Part shown: positions 37,659 through 47,234 of the stretch, one piece after another
Position numbering within the stretch: position 1 is the stretch's first letter
Layout: each line of letters starts with the position of its first letter
Assembly (NCBI GenBank): GCA_022823185.1
Contig: JAJDXQ010000011.1
Span: forward strand, 62,001 to 126,000
DNA from: Caldilineaceae bacterium
GTDB taxonomy: Bacteria; Chloroflexota; Anaerolineae; Caldilineales; Caldilineaceae
DNA: 64,000 bases
Direction: 5' to 3'
The notes under the pieces: generated by a model
Databases searched by the model: none
Told to the model about the DNA's origin: nothing
What the model saw: the letters and a program-made list of their open reading frames with translations, nothing else
Translations under genes and position numbers: made by a program

Positions 37659-38711
37659 CTAAGCCGCCGTATCGAGAGAACGCCGACCCGCCGGCGTAAG
37701 CAGCACGATTCTGCCAAGGTTTTCGCCCGATCGCAGGACCGCCAGCGCCTCATTGGCGTTTTCCATCGGAAAGGTCTGCGTGACGATAGAGCGGATCTTC
37801 CCTGACGCCATCAAACCAGCGACCTGAATCAAATCCTGCTTGCGGCCTGCCCGCGTGCCGAGTATTTCCAGTTCGTTCTGGGCCAGGTATTTTCCTTCAA
37901 CAGGGTAATGATCAGGTGTGTAGCCGACGATCACCATTCTCCCGCCATGCCGCAACGAGTCGATCCCCGCGGCCATCGTGCCCGTCTGGCCGACGATATC
38001 GATTACGCAGTCAACGCCAATGCCTCGGGTCAGGTCCCGAACAGCATCCGGCAGCGCAACGTCGCCCGGGTCGAGAAGCGCATCCGCGCCAATTTGACGC
38101 GCCCATTCTCTCTTTGATTGGGAGAGCTCAACGGCAAGGACGCGCGCCCCGGCCGCCTTGGCCAGCTGGACCGCCATCGAGCCGACGCCCCCAACGCCAA
38201 CGATCAACACAGTCTCGCCCAACCGCAGACGCGCCCGTTCCATGGCGTGGAAGGCGGTCATTCCGGCATCGCAACAGACCGCGCCGTCAGGCCACGAAAC
38301 CTGGTCCGGCAGCCGCACGAGCTGGCGGGCGGGGACCGCTACATACTCGGCATAGCCTCCGCTCCGGTCTTTGGCGCCCAAAACGCCGCCCATGTTTACA
38401 CAGATCTGCTCTCTGTTGGAGAGGCAGGCGAAGCAGGCGCCGCAGGTCGTGAAATTGTAGACAATGACCCGGTCTCCTTCCTCAAAACCGGTCACCCTGT
38501 ACCCTGCTTCGGTGACGACGCCCGCAACTTCATGGCCCATGACGAATGGCAATTCAGGTGTGTAACCGAAACCGTCCAGGAGCTTGAGGTCGGTTCCGTC
38601 GATCCCGCAAGCCATCACCTTCACCAGCGCCTCGTCTGGCTCAGGGCTTGGTGTCGTCACCTCCTGCCACTCCAACGGCTGATTGAACGCACGCAAAACG
38701 GCCGCTTTCAA
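37659..38711 (-). CDS. zinc-dependent medium-chain alcohol dehydrogenase
   Basis: 350 residues of the MDR superfamily. Catalytic zinc ligands are the Cys in MACGIDGTD and the His-Glu pair in MGHEVAGVV. The structural zinc lobe is present (C-GAC-FAC-L-x5-C). The Rossmann motif is VGVGGVGSMAVQLAK and the cofactor strand ends VELSQ, favouring NAD. It should oxidise a polyol or alcohol to a ketone, as threonine/sorbitol dehydrogenase relatives do. The neighbouring sugar-isomerase-like gene (38777-39625) and this enzyme could act in turn on a polyol-like intermediate; that is inference. Confidence 0.93.
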   Translation of the reverse strand: MKAAVLRAFNQPLEWQEVTTPSPEPDEALVKVMACGIDGTDLKLLDGFGYTPELPFVMGHEVAGVVTEAGYRVTGFEEGDRVIVYNFTTCGACFACLSNREQICVNMGGVLGAKDRSGGYAEYVAVPARQLVRLPDQVSWPDGAVCCDAGMTAFHAMERARLRLGETVLIVGVGGVGSMAVQLAKAAGARVLAVELSQSKREWARQIGADALLDPGDVALPDAVRDLTRGIGVDCVIDIVGQTGTMAAGIDSLRHGGRMVIVGYTPDHYPVEGKYLAQNELEILGTRAGRKQDLIQVAGLMASGKIRSIVTQTFPMENANEALAVLRSGENLGRIVLLTPAGRRSLDTAA

Positions 38712-38776
38712 TGAGGTACCTCCTGACTGCCTACAGGCGACAAGACTTGGCCGAATCGGATCGGGTTTATACCCCC

Positions 38777-39625
38777 TTAGACGGCATCCAGAATCGCATC
38801 TACGAAGGCCTTGCCGTCTTCCAAAACCTGCAGCGGATTATCCGGGTAGCCCCACGCCATTGCTTCGTACTCGATCGAAATATACCCGGAAAAGCCGCCT
38901 CTGACCATCGCGGTGATCAGGCCCGCGAAGTCAATCTCTCCTTCGCCCAGCGGAGGAAAGCCGAAGTTTTCGCTGTCTCCGCGCGCGTCCTTGGCGTGCA
39001 TGTGCTTGACCCGGTCTCCCAAGGCTTGGTACGCCTCCAACACGTGATCGCCGCGGACATGGTAATGCGCCGGATCAAAGAGGACGCCCAGGCCCTCGAG
39101 CCCGGGGGTTGCCAGCAGACGCTGCAAACGGGACAAGTTGTGTACCAGCGAACCATAGGGGCTGGCCGCTTCGATCAGGAGCATGACGCCGAGACGGTCG
39201 GCCTCCGCGGCCAGGTCCTGCATCGCTTCCAGGCACCATTCCCAATAGGTGCTTTCCCACCCGTAAAACAGCTTGACGCCGCACCCGCTGATCACGTAAG
39301 GAACTTCCATGTCAGAGGCAAGCTGCAGCGCGCCGCGTATGAACTCGGTATTCTGTCTTCGTACTGCGGGTTCGCCGTGAATCACATTCGTGTGGGCGTT
39401 CAGCGCGCCGATGGCGACTCCCGCGGATCGGGCATAGTTTCGAACCGCCTGTCGTCTGGCGGCGTCCGCGCCCGAATCCATGTGAGGTTTGGGAGGCGGG
39501 ATGAATGGGGGCGCCAGCTCCAGGCTGATGTCGATCGCCTGGTATCCTTTTCTCGCCAGGATATCGATCGACTCTTCCACAGTATAGGTGTGTAACAAGC
39601 CGGAATTGCAGCTCAGACCCTTCAT
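38777..39625 (-). CDS. sugar phosphate isomerase/epimerase (xylose-isomerase-like TIM barrel)
   Basis: A 282-residue AP-endonuclease-2/xylose-isomerase-like TIM barrel. The four metal ligands are visible in order: Glu in MLLIEAAS, Asp in GVLFDPAHYH, His in VKHMHAKD, and Glu in YISIEYEA. The family includes hydroxypyruvate, tagatose, psicose and inosose isomerases, and also dehydratases. The ATG at 39625 fits the family N-terminus, but the exact substrate is open. It lies 30 nt downstream of the BKACE gene and 65 nt upstream of the alcohol dehydrogenase gene on the same strand. Confidence 0.9.
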   Translation of the reverse strand: MKGLSCNSGLLHTYTVEESIDILARKGYQAIDISLELAPPFIPPPKPHMDSGADAARRQAVRNYARSAGVAIGALNAHTNVIHGEPAVRRQNTEFIRGALQLASDMEVPYVISGCGVKLFYGWESTYWEWCLEAMQDLAAEADRLGVMLLIEAASPYGSLVHNLSRLQRLLATPGLEGLGVLFDPAHYHVRGDHVLEAYQALGDRVKHMHAKDARGDSENFGFPPLGEGEIDFAGLITAMVRGGFSGYISIEYEAMAWGYPDNPLQVLEDGKAFVDAILDAV

Positions 39626-39655
39626 GTCTCCTCCAGCTCCTGACTCTCTTCTGGC

Positions 39656-40579
39656 TTACTGGGTAGGCGGCAGTCCTACAATCTCCCTTGCTTCGGCGGG
39701 GTTGGCAATCTCTCTGCCTATCTCGCGGGCGAGACGAACCGCCTTCTCAACCAACTCCGCGTTTGTTCTCGCGTAGACGCCGTCCTCGATGAACGGAGAG
39801 TCTTCCATGCCGATTCTCACGTGGCCGCCGATCGCGATTGTATGTGCCACCATTGACCAGTAATTTGGGGGGTCCATGCAACTCATGCTGAAGTTTGCCC
39901 GCGGCGGCAGGTTGTCCACCATATATTGGAGGGCCTTCGCGTTGGGTGGCGTCCACCCCTGACCGGCCCATCCGAAAAACAGCGTCAACCATAGCGGCTC
40001 CGGCAGAAGGTCCTTCTCAAACTCGCGTACGCCCTCCTCCGTCCAGAAGTCTCCGCCGCGAATCTTTCCGATCGCCCAATAAGCCCCCGTATTGAAGCAC
40101 TCGATCTCCTGCTTTACCCCATGTTCCTTCGCCAGACTTGAATACAGTCTTAACTCCGGTATGGGATGAATCGAGTAAATCGGAACGGGCGGGTGATCAG
40201 GATCGGGCTGAAAATACTCATCGTGTGAGTTGAAGTTGATCGAACTCATGTCCGGCTTGAGTTGCCGCCACAGCTCCAGTTTCTGCTCGAGACGCATGCT
40301 GGCCAGCCCAAACTGTACGATCGGCTTCCCGGCAGCGCGAACCCGCTCCGTTATATCCCGCCAGCCGTCAACGTTGGGTATCGACAGCTGCTTGCCGTCG
40401 GGCTGAATAACGGGGTCCGACTTGTACTGGCCATGAGTATGGACGATGGTGGCGCCGGCGTTCATGGCGCGTATATACTCTTCCGCGACCCCCTTGGTAT
40501 CGTCGCAGTGCGTCAGATACGGGTTGCGTGGATAGGAACCCGCTGAATCGGTGGTCACGGTAATGACGAGCTTTTCCAT
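39656..40579 (-). CDS. beta-keto acid cleavage enzyme (BKACE; 3-keto-5-aminohexanoate cleavage family)
   Basis: BKACE enzymes use Zn2+ to transfer the acyl part of a beta-keto acid to a CoA thioester, giving acetoacetate plus a new acyl-CoA. The 307-residue protein has the family HxH zinc motif in TIVHTHGQ (residues near 46-48), the later Glu in VRIGMEDSPF, and the SINFNSHDE and FSMSCMD strands. The founding member acts in lysine fermentation, but the family as a whole accepts many beta-keto acids. The absence of lysine-fermentation genes here and the presence of an ABC importer suggest another substrate. It sits 43 nt after the second ABC ATPase. Confidence 0.92.
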   Translation of the reverse strand: MEKLVITVTTDSAGSYPRNPYLTHCDDTKGVAEEYIRAMNAGATIVHTHGQYKSDPVIQPDGKQLSIPNVDGWRDITERVRAAGKPIVQFGLASMRLEQKLELWRQLKPDMSSINFNSHDEYFQPDPDHPPVPIYSIHPIPELRLYSSLAKEHGVKQEIECFNTGAYWAIGKIRGGDFWTEEGVREFEKDLLPEPLWLTLFFGWAGQGWTPPNAKALQYMVDNLPPRANFSMSCMDPPNYWSMVAHTIAIGGHVRIGMEDSPFIEDGVYARTNAELVEKAVRLAREIGREIANPAEAREIVGLPPTQ

Positions 40580-40622
40580 GATAGTCCTCTCATTGAGTCA
40601 AACGCGGATTTGATGCCTGCGC

Positions 40623-41657
40623 TCAGGAGCTGGATGGACTGGCGCTGTCGATCCCCTGTAACTGCAACTGGTCGGCAAAGTGACAGGCAACGTGATGACC
40701 AGGCGAAAGTTCGGTGAGGGCGGGAACTTCGGTCTGGCAGATGTCTTCCATGTACCGGCAACGGGGATGGAAGACACAGCCGGGAGGGGCGTTCGCCGGA
40801 TCGGCCGGCTCGCCCTCCAGGCTCAGGCGCTGCATGGCATGGTGTGGATTGGGGCGAGGCACCGCCGAGAGAAGCGTCTCGCTGTATGGGTGCTTGGGAT
40901 TGCGCAACAACTCCTCCGACTCGGCCACCTCAACCAGCTTGCCGACGTACATGACGGCAATTCGGTTGCTTACCTGTCGCACAACGCTCATGTCGTGGGC
41001 GACGAAAAGGTAGGTCAAGTCCAGTTCCGACTGCAAATCCTGCAGCAAGTTGACAACCTGAGACTGCACCGACACGTCTAAGGCGGAAACCGGCTCATCG
41101 CAGACAACCAGCTTGGGACGCTGGACCAGGGCGCGCGCAATGCCGATGCGTTGCCGCTGCCCGCCGCTGAAACTGTGCGGATAGCGGGGCAGATGTTCAA
41201 CTCTCAAGCCAACCGCGTTCACCATTTCCGCGACTCTGTCCTCCAGCTCCTGTCCGCGGGCAATGCCATGGGCCAGAAGCGGTTCGCCTACCAGTTCCAG
41301 TACGGTCATGCGAGGATTCAACGACGAGAAGGGATCCTGGAAGATCATCTGCATGTTGCGGCGGAACGCCTTCAGTTCCTGCCGCTCCAGGCGGTTCAGG
41401 TTTACTTCCTCGCCGTCGACGTGGAAGATGATTTCACCGCCGGTTGGCCGGTAAACGCGCACGATGCAACGCCCCGTCGTCGTCTTGCCGCAACCGCTTT
41501 CGCCGACCAGGCCAAGCGTTTCTCCTCTCTTGATCGAAAGGCTCACACCATCAACCGCTTTGACGTAGCCGGTCGTTCGTTTCATCAGCCCCTTCTGAAT
41601 AGGGAAATACATTTTCAGGTCGTTGACTTCCAACAGTAGTTCGTTCTCAACGGCCAT
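40623..41657 (-). CDS. dipeptide/oligopeptide-type ABC transporter ATP-binding protein (OppF/DppF-like)
   Basis: The 344-residue cytoplasmic ATPase has Walker [12 protein letters not shown], signature [12 protein letters not shown], Walker [14 protein letters not shown] and an H-loop (FVAHDMSVV). The OppF/DppF-type C-terminal extension carries the four-Cys region ([17 protein letters not shown]...CHF) that can bind an iron-sulfur cluster. It pairs with the OppD-like ATPase whose stop overlaps its start by 11 nt. Importers of this class take up peptides but also opines, sugars and other small molecules, so substrate cannot be inferred from the ATPase. Confidence 0.96.
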   Translation of the reverse strand: MAVENELLLEVNDLKMYFPIQKGLMKRTTGYVKAVDGVSLSIKRGETLGLVGESGCGKTTTGRCIVRVYRPTGGEIIFHVDGEEVNLNRLERQELKAFRRNMQMIFQDPFSSLNPRMTVLELVGEPLLAHGIARGQELEDRVAEMVNAVGLRVEHLPRYPHSFSGGQRQRIGIARALVQRPKLVVCDEPVSALDVSVQSQVVNLLQDLQSELDLTYLFVAHDMSVVRQVSNRIAVMYVGKLVEVAESEELLRNPKHPYSETLLSAVPRPNPHHAMQRLSLEGEPADPANAPPGCVFHPRCRYMEDICQTEVPALTELSPGHHVACHFADQLQLQGIDSASPSSS

Positions 41658-42699
41658 CGGCGACCTCGGTCAACTCGTCTTCGACTTCTGAAAACAGGAA
41701 GCAACGTACCCGATGCCCCGGACCTGTTTCGTCCAGGCCTGGCATGGCCCGGTCACAGGTTCCGGGCATAAAGCTGGGGCAACGGTCGCTGAAGGCGCAG
41801 CCGCGCGGTATTTCGTAGGGATCGGGTACGACGCCCTCAATGGCTCGCAGCCTGGGCAGCTTTTCTTCATCGATATGGGGAATTGAATTCAGCAGGCCCT
41901 GCGTGTAAGGATGCTGAGGATTGTCAAACAGCTCATTTACGTCCGACTGTTCGACGATACGTCCCAGGTACATGACCGCCACCTCGTCAGCGACCTCGGC
42001 GATCACGCCCAGATTATGGGTGATGAACATGACGGCCATGCCGAACTCTTCCTGCAAGGCAGTCAGCAGCTCCAGAATCTGCGCCTGGATCGTGACGTCG
42101 AGGGCCGTTGTCGGTTCGTCGGCAATCAGGAGTCGGGGGGAACAGGAGAGCGCCATCGCGATCATCGCCCGTTGCCTCATGCCCCCGCTCAACTGGTGGG
42201 GGTAGGCGTCAACAATCTGCTCGGCGCGCGGAATGCCGACTCTGCGAAGGTTTTCAATCGCCAGCTCCCGCGCGTCTGAAGCGGCCACGTCGCCCTGATG
42301 GAGCAGAATGCTCTCCATGATCTGGTTGCCGATGGTGTGCATCGGCCCGAACGAAGTCATCGGCTCCTGGAAGACCATGCTGATTTCAGCGCCCCGGATG
42401 GAACGTATCTCCGCCCCGCGGGGGTCCAGCCGGGCCAGGTCAACCGGTTCCTGGTCAGTACCTCTGTCTCCTCTGCGCAGAAGGATCTGACCGTTCACAA
42501 TGTTGCCGGGCGGCGACGGCACCAGGCGCAAAATCGAGTGCGCCGTTACCGATTTTCCGCATCCGCTCTCGCCGATAATCCCCAGAGTCCGGCCCCGCCT
42601 GATCTCAAAAGAGACGCCGTCAACCGCCCGCACGATCCCTTCCTGCAGGTGGAAGTGTGTCATCAGATCTTTGATTTCAAGCAGCGTGTCGTGGGCCAT
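41647..42699 (-). CDS. dipeptide/oligopeptide-type ABC transporter ATP-binding protein (OppD/DppD-like)
   Basis: 350 residues. Walker A is [11 protein letters not shown], the signature [12 protein letters not shown], Walker [14 protein letters not shown] and the H-loop MFITHNLGV. The C-terminal oligopeptide-ABC domain carries conserved cysteines ([15 protein letters not shown]) that in relatives hold a 4Fe-4S cluster. It follows the second permease by 47 nt and overlaps the OppF-like gene, so the two ATPases are made in equal amounts and form the heterodimeric motor. Confidence 0.96.
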   Translation of the reverse strand: MAHDTLLEIKDLMTHFHLQEGIVRAVDGVSFEIRRGRTLGIIGESGCGKSVTAHSILRLVPSPPGNIVNGQILLRRGDRGTDQEPVDLARLDPRGAEIRSIRGAEISMVFQEPMTSFGPMHTIGNQIMESILLHQGDVAASDARELAIENLRRVGIPRAEQIVDAYPHQLSGGMRQRAMIAMALSCSPRLLIADEPTTALDVTIQAQILELLTALQEEFGMAVMFITHNLGVIAEVADEVAVMYLGRIVEQSDVNELFDNPQHPYTQGLLNSIPHIDEEKLPRLRAIEGVVPDPYEIPRGCAFSDRCPSFMPGTCDRAMPGLDETGPGHRVRCFLFSEVEDELTEVADGR

Positions 42700-42746
42700 A
42701 CTTTCTCAGCTGAATCTGAAGAGATCCTGCCTCGACGTAACTCTCT

Positions 42747-43904
42747 TTACGTGATCGAATAGGGGTCTGCCGCATCCCTCAGTCCATCACCAAGGAAATT
42801 GAACATGAGGACGGTTATGATGACAAACAGGGCCGGAATCAGCAGCCATGGGTGGAGCGCGACGTTGGCGATCATCTGGGAATCCTGCAGAAGCGTTCCC
42901 CAGCTGACCGCAGGCGGCTGGATGCCCAACCCGATAAAGCTCAGACTCGTTTCACCGATGATCATGCCGGGAACCGACAACGTGATGGCGACGATAATGT
43001 AGCTTGCAAACAGCGGGAGAAGGTGCTTGGTGATGATGCGCCACTCACTTACACCGGAGACGCGGGCCGCGATCGTGAAGTCCTCTTCTCTCAACGAAAG
43101 CAGCCGGCCGCGCACCGTTCGGGCCAGCCCTGCCCAGCCCACGATCGAGAGGACGACGGTAATTGCGAAGTAGGTCTGGATCGAGTCCCAGTCCCGGGGA
43201 ACGGCCGCGGCCAGCGCCATCCAAAGAGGGAGCTGAGGGATTGAGACGAGCAGGTCGATCAGCCTCTGAATGACCTCATCGACTATGCCGCCGAAATAGC
43301 CGGAGATGCCCCCGATGATCAGGCCAAAGACGAAGCTCAGAAAGACGCCGACCAGGCCGATTGTCAGCGAAATGCGTGTTCCGTGGATGACACGGGAGAA
43401 GAGGTCTCGGCCAAGACGGTCGGTCCCGAAAAGAAAGATCTGACCCTCCTCATCCACTCCGAATAGGTGGAGATCGGTTTCGAACAAGCCCCACAACTCA
43501 TAGGCATCGCCGCGTACAAACAGGCGGACCGGGTAGCGCTCCTCCTTCACCTCCTCGAAGACGCGGTTGTAACTCTCGTCCCGGCCGCCTTCCAGTCCAT
43601 AGACAAAGGGGCCGACGAACTGACCTTCGTGAAAGAGATGGATCCTGGCAGGCGGGGCATAGACAAACCCCTTGAAGTCCCGGCTGGTTTCGTAGGGGGC
43701 GAGAAACTCGGCCAGCGCCGCCACAAGGTAGAGGAGGGCCAGCATGACCATTGAAGCCTGCGCCAGTCTGTGCCTTTTGAACCTGCGCCAGATCAGCTGC
43801 GACTGTGACGCGGTGTAGAGGTCCTGCTTCTCTCTGCTGGGCAGGTCTTCTCGCGGCGCGTCGCCCTCAAGCGGACCGGACTCGGGCCGGACAGGCTCGT
43901 TCAT
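42747..43904 (-). CDS. ABC transporter permease, DppC/OppC-like, with enlarged periplasmic insert
   Basis: The 385-residue inner-membrane protein has the N-terminal cytoplasmic stretch and first helix typical of OppC/DppC (LAQASMVMLALLYLVAALAEFLAP). A roughly 100-residue periplasmic segment follows (FVGPFVYGLEGGRDESYNR...), then five helices with an EAA-type loop around AARVSGVSEWRIITKHLLP. The normal OppC length is about 300, so the insert between helices 1 and 2 is longer than usual; similar ones occur in some peptide-type permeases. Its start coincides with the last base of the DppB-like gene's stop. Confidence 0.94.
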   Translation of the reverse strand: MNEPVRPESGPLEGDAPREDLPSREKQDLYTASQSQLIWRRFKRHRLAQASMVMLALLYLVAALAEFLAPYETSRDFKGFVYAPPARIHLFHEGQFVGPFVYGLEGGRDESYNRVFEEVKEERYPVRLFVRGDAYELWGLFETDLHLFGVDEEGQIFLFGTDRLGRDLFSRVIHGTRISLTIGLVGVFLSFVFGLIIGGISGYFGGIVDEVIQRLIDLLVSIPQLPLWMALAAAVPRDWDSIQTYFAITVVLSIVGWAGLARTVRGRLLSLREEDFTIAARVSGVSEWRIITKHLLPLFASYIIVAITLSVPGMIIGETSLSFIGLGIQPPAVSWGTLLQDSQMIANVALHPWLLIPALFVIITVLMFNFLGDGLRDAADPYSIT

Positions 43905-44902
43905 CAGGCCACCCCTTCGTAGCGAATGCGGGGATCAAGCCACACAAGCAGAATGTCGGAGACCAGCGTGCCGATGACGGTCAGAACGCTCAGGATGAAT
44001 ACGATGCTTCCGGCCAAAAACATGTCCTGGTTCAAGAGAGCCTGCAACAGGACCGGGCCGGTCGTGGGGATGTTCAAGACCATCGAGACCAGCACCTCCC
44101 CGGAAATGATGCCCGGCAGCATCCAGCCGATCGTGCTGAACACAGGGTTCATCGAGGTCCGCACCGGGTACTTCACCAGCAGGCGGGTCTCGGTCAGGCC
44201 TTTTGACCGCGCCGTGATCACATACTGCTTGTTCAGCTCATCCAGCATCATACCCCGCATCGTTCGCATCATTCCTGCCGTGTTTGCCATGCCGATGATG
44301 ACGATGGGGATCCAGATGTGCTGCAGCATATTCACGAACTTGGCCAAACTCCAGGGCGCGGCTTCAAACTCCTGAGAAAAAAGACCGATCGCGGAGATCC
44401 CGAATTGGACAAACGCGATCCAAAGGAAGATCAGCGCCAGCAAAAAACCGGGCGTCGCGACGCCGATGAACGAAACGAACGTCCAGAAATAGTCGACCGG
44501 GGAGTATTGGTGCGTCGCCGAATAGACGCCGATTGGCACTGCCGTGATCCACACGAAGATCGCGGTGAGGACAGATACCAGCGCGGTCAAAGGGACGCGC
44601 GCCGCCAGTATCTCGCTGACCGACTTCACATAGGTGAACGAGGTGCCGAAGTTTCCCTTGAGCAGGATGTTGGAAATCCACAGCCAGTACTGCTCGGGTA
44701 GAGACTTGTCCAACCCGTAAAGCTGGCGCAAGGCTTCCACCTGCTCTTCGGAGACCTGTGTGCCCGCAGAGCGCAGCCGCAGGACCTCCATGTTGAGAAT
44801 ATCGCCGGGAGGCAACTGGATGAGGGCAAAGGAGATAATGGAGATGAGCAGAAGCAGCGGGACTAAGAGCAGAAGCCGTCTGCCAATGTACTGAGTCAGC
44901 AT
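43904..44902 (-). CDS. ABC transporter permease, DppB/OppB-like
   Basis: 332 residues with six transmembrane helices, starting LTQYIGRRLLLLVPLLLLISIISFALIQLPPGD, the characteristic N-terminus of the dipeptide-permease B family. The cytoplasmic EAA loop is ITARSKGLTETRLLVKYPVRTSMNPV, and the C-terminal part ends with VSDILLVWLDPRIRYEG. It forms the translocation channel with the DppC-like subunit. The gene lies 126 nt downstream of the solute-binding protein gene and overlaps the next permease start by one base, in standard order for this transporter type. Confidence 0.96.
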   Translation of the reverse strand: MLTQYIGRRLLLLVPLLLLISIISFALIQLPPGDILNMEVLRLRSAGTQVSEEQVEALRQLYGLDKSLPEQYWLWISNILLKGNFGTSFTYVKSVSEILAARVPLTALVSVLTAIFVWITAVPIGVYSATHQYSPVDYFWTFVSFIGVATPGFLLALIFLWIAFVQFGISAIGLFSQEFEAAPWSLAKFVNMLQHIWIPIVIIGMANTAGMMRTMRGMMLDELNKQYVITARSKGLTETRLLVKYPVRTSMNPVFSTIGWMLPGIISGEVLVSMVLNIPTTGPVLLQALLNQDMFLAGSIVFILSVLTVIGTLVSDILLVWLDPRIRYEGVA

Positions 44903-45028
44903 TGACGCTGATTCCTGTCAAAAACTGTTGGGGAGAAGGTTCGAGAGCCCTGTTACGTCTAAGCCCAGCGCTCTCGTTATGTCGGGGGGAGCGGGCCGCG
45001 CCCGCCCCCCCTTGACCCGGAGCCTGAC

Positions 45029-47068
45029 TTAGCGTCGGGTCTCATCCTGCCAGTAGTAGAACTCTGCCTCATTGGCAGACTGAATCTGGAATCCCAGCTT
45101 GGCCACGTTTCCAAGACCATCATTTACGATGAGAGGATTCTTCAGCGGGTCGGCTGCGGAGATCCAGAAGTGGTTGTCGCGGAAGATGGCGATCATCTCG
45201 CCCCAGATGCGCGCGTGGTCGGCCGCATTGGAGGTGGCGAAGAGCTCGGTCTGCAACGTTCGCAGATCCTTGTAGGCCTGCGGCGGCTCGACGCCTACGA
45301 TCAAGGGATCGGTCTCGTCTGGATTGTCGGCCACTTCCTTGCCTCCGGCCAGGTTCCAGTCGTACCATGCCATCCAGAGCGGAGCATAGTGGCGCTGCCA
45401 CGCCTGGCCGATGTAGTCGCCGGATTCATGCCATGGCCAGCGGGGATAGTGCGCCCACCAGACCATCGCCTGCGTCTCATTGGCTGCGGCTTGGGTCAGG
45501 AACAGATTCTGTTCCAGCTGCTTGACAGTTGTGCAGATTCCAATGTCGTTCCAGTTCTTCGCTACGATCTCGGCCGTCGGCAGTGATTCGCCCGTAAACG
45601 GCGTGAAGTTGAACTGAATTTCAATTGGCAGGCCGCCCGGGGTAAGACGGCAACCGTCGTCATTGCGCTGGTCCAGGCCCAGGGAATCGAGAATGGCCTC
45701 CGCCTGGGCAACGTCTGTCGTCGGGTCCATTGTTTGCGGGAGCTCGGCCAAGTCGGAGTAGACCGCGTCGATGATCGTGTCGCGGTCTACAGCGAAGGAG
45801 AGCGCCTTGCGAAATTCAACGTCGTTGATGACCTCCTGCCAGGCCTCATCGTCGTACGTCATATTCAGGTAGATTTCGCCAAGCGAGGCATGCATGTCGA
45901 GAATCACAACCTCATAGCCCTGTTCCTCAGCGTTCTGAATGTAGAGCGCCATGTCGGCGGCGTTGACGCCGCGGCGGGCCATGTCCACCTCGCCAGCGAT
46001 GATCTTCAGCGTAGCCGCGTTGACATCAGGAACAATCGAGATCTCGAGGCGGTCGATATAGGGAAGCTGCTGACCCCACTCATCCACCTTGAAATAGTAG
46101 GGGTTGCGCTCCATGACGGCCAGGGTCTCGCCCATCTCCGTCAGGACGTAAGGGCCAAGCGAGGGCAGACCTGTCTCATGCTGACGATTTGTGCTGCCGT
46201 AGATGCCGAACAGCCGGTTCCACTCACCGGCCTCGAAGCCGTGCTGGTCGAGCAAAGCGGCCAGCTCGTCCGGATCAGCGAAATCTCCGTGGATCTTCTT
46301 CAGATAGTCGCTGTCGATGAAGCGGTGGGGGCCGCTCCCGTACGTGAACAGACCGGGCCAACCGCCGTACGGCTGGTCATAGGAGATCTTGAACGTATAG
46401 CGATCGATTACCTCCAACGTGCCCACGTTTCCTGTCGGAGAGTTGCCCGCACGCCACGTCGTGCCAATCACCGGCGTAAGCGTCTCGTTGTGCAGGATAT
46501 GGTCCCAGAAGAACTGGACGTCTTCCGTGTCGAAATCGGCGCCGTTCGAGAACTTCATGCCCTTCCGCATGTGGAAGGTGAACTCCTGATCGTCGTCGCT
46601 GATCTCCAGTTCGAAAATGTTGCCTGACATCGTCGCGAAGTCGTGCGCGATATCCTCAGTTTCCACCCATGGCTCGTTGGAAATCCAGCCGGCGTCATGA
46701 CCGATCGACCCAGCGTCAAAGTCCACCAATCTCAGGGTGCCGCCGTACTCGCCGCGTTCCATCACGGCCTGCCAGTCAGGAATGCGATTATTGCCGACTG
46801 CTGGATTGACGGGGAGGCGCTCATCAACAGGCGGCAGTTCACCCGCCTCGACCATTGCCGCCAGCATCGGCGCTTCACAGAAGCTCATTCCCGCGGCCTG
46901 GGCCTCGAGGCAACTCTCATAGGTGGAGGAAGGCATCGCCTCTTCAGACGTGTCCGCGGCCGCGGGGACGTCTGCGGCGGCCTCCTCCGCGTCTGGCTGC
47001 CCCGCGCATGCAGAAAGCAAGGCGACCGCGGCGATCGCGACGAGCAGATAAATAAGCGTTTTCCTCAT
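45029..47068 (-). CDS. ABC transporter solute-binding lipoprotein (SBP_bac_5/DppA-like)
   Basis: The 679-residue protein has a lipoprotein signal with lipobox LLSACAG, a short acidic linker (EEAAADVPAAADTSEEAMP), then a family-5 extracellular solute-binding domain. Typical segments are RKGMKFSNGADFDTEDVQFFWDHIL and YKVDEWGQQLPYIDRLEI. Length is above the usual 530-600, as in many family-5 binding proteins of Chloroflexi and Thermotogae. It captures the substrate outside the membrane. AAAGGAG precedes the ATG by 8 nt. It is the first gene of the long minus-strand operon, just behind a palindromic operator candidate. Confidence 0.95.
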   Translation of the reverse strand: MRKTLIYLLVAIAAVALLSACAGQPDAEEAAADVPAAADTSEEAMPSSTYESCLEAQAAGMSFCEAPMLAAMVEAGELPPVDERLPVNPAVGNNRIPDWQAVMERGEYGGTLRLVDFDAGSIGHDAGWISNEPWVETEDIAHDFATMSGNIFELEISDDDQEFTFHMRKGMKFSNGADFDTEDVQFFWDHILHNETLTPVIGTTWRAGNSPTGNVGTLEVIDRYTFKISYDQPYGGWPGLFTYGSGPHRFIDSDYLKKIHGDFADPDELAALLDQHGFEAGEWNRLFGIYGSTNRQHETGLPSLGPYVLTEMGETLAVMERNPYYFKVDEWGQQLPYIDRLEISIVPDVNAATLKIIAGEVDMARRGVNAADMALYIQNAEEQGYEVVILDMHASLGEIYLNMTYDDEAWQEVINDVEFRKALSFAVDRDTIIDAVYSDLAELPQTMDPTTDVAQAEAILDSLGLDQRNDDGCRLTPGGLPIEIQFNFTPFTGESLPTAEIVAKNWNDIGICTTVKQLEQNLFLTQAAANETQAMVWWAHYPRWPWHESGDYIGQAWQRHYAPLWMAWYDWNLAGGKEVADNPDETDPLIVGVEPPQAYKDLRTLQTELFATSNAADHARIWGEMIAIFRDNHFWISAADPLKNPLIVNDGLGNVAKLGFQIQSANEAEFYYWQDETRR

Positions 47069-47210
47069 CGTATTACTCCTTTGGTCTCGTTCTGTGGAAG
47101 GGAAACTGCTCTATTCCTGCCATTCAGTTTGGATTCGAATCGTCCTCCTTCGTTGGGCGTAAACCGGTTGCGAGAACCCCCATTTGGCTTTCCCCTGCCG
47201 CTCCCCGGTC

Positions 47211-47218
47211 ACGCGCAA
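47211..47218. promoter_or_regulatory. third copy of the operator half-site ACGCGCAA
   Basis: Identical to the right arm of the palindrome at 47235-47257 and 39 bp from it (start to start). It lies downstream of the expected TSS of the ABC operon, where an auxiliary repressor site could act. Confidence 0.35.
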
Positions 47219-47234
47219 ATGGGAGGCCGGCAGA

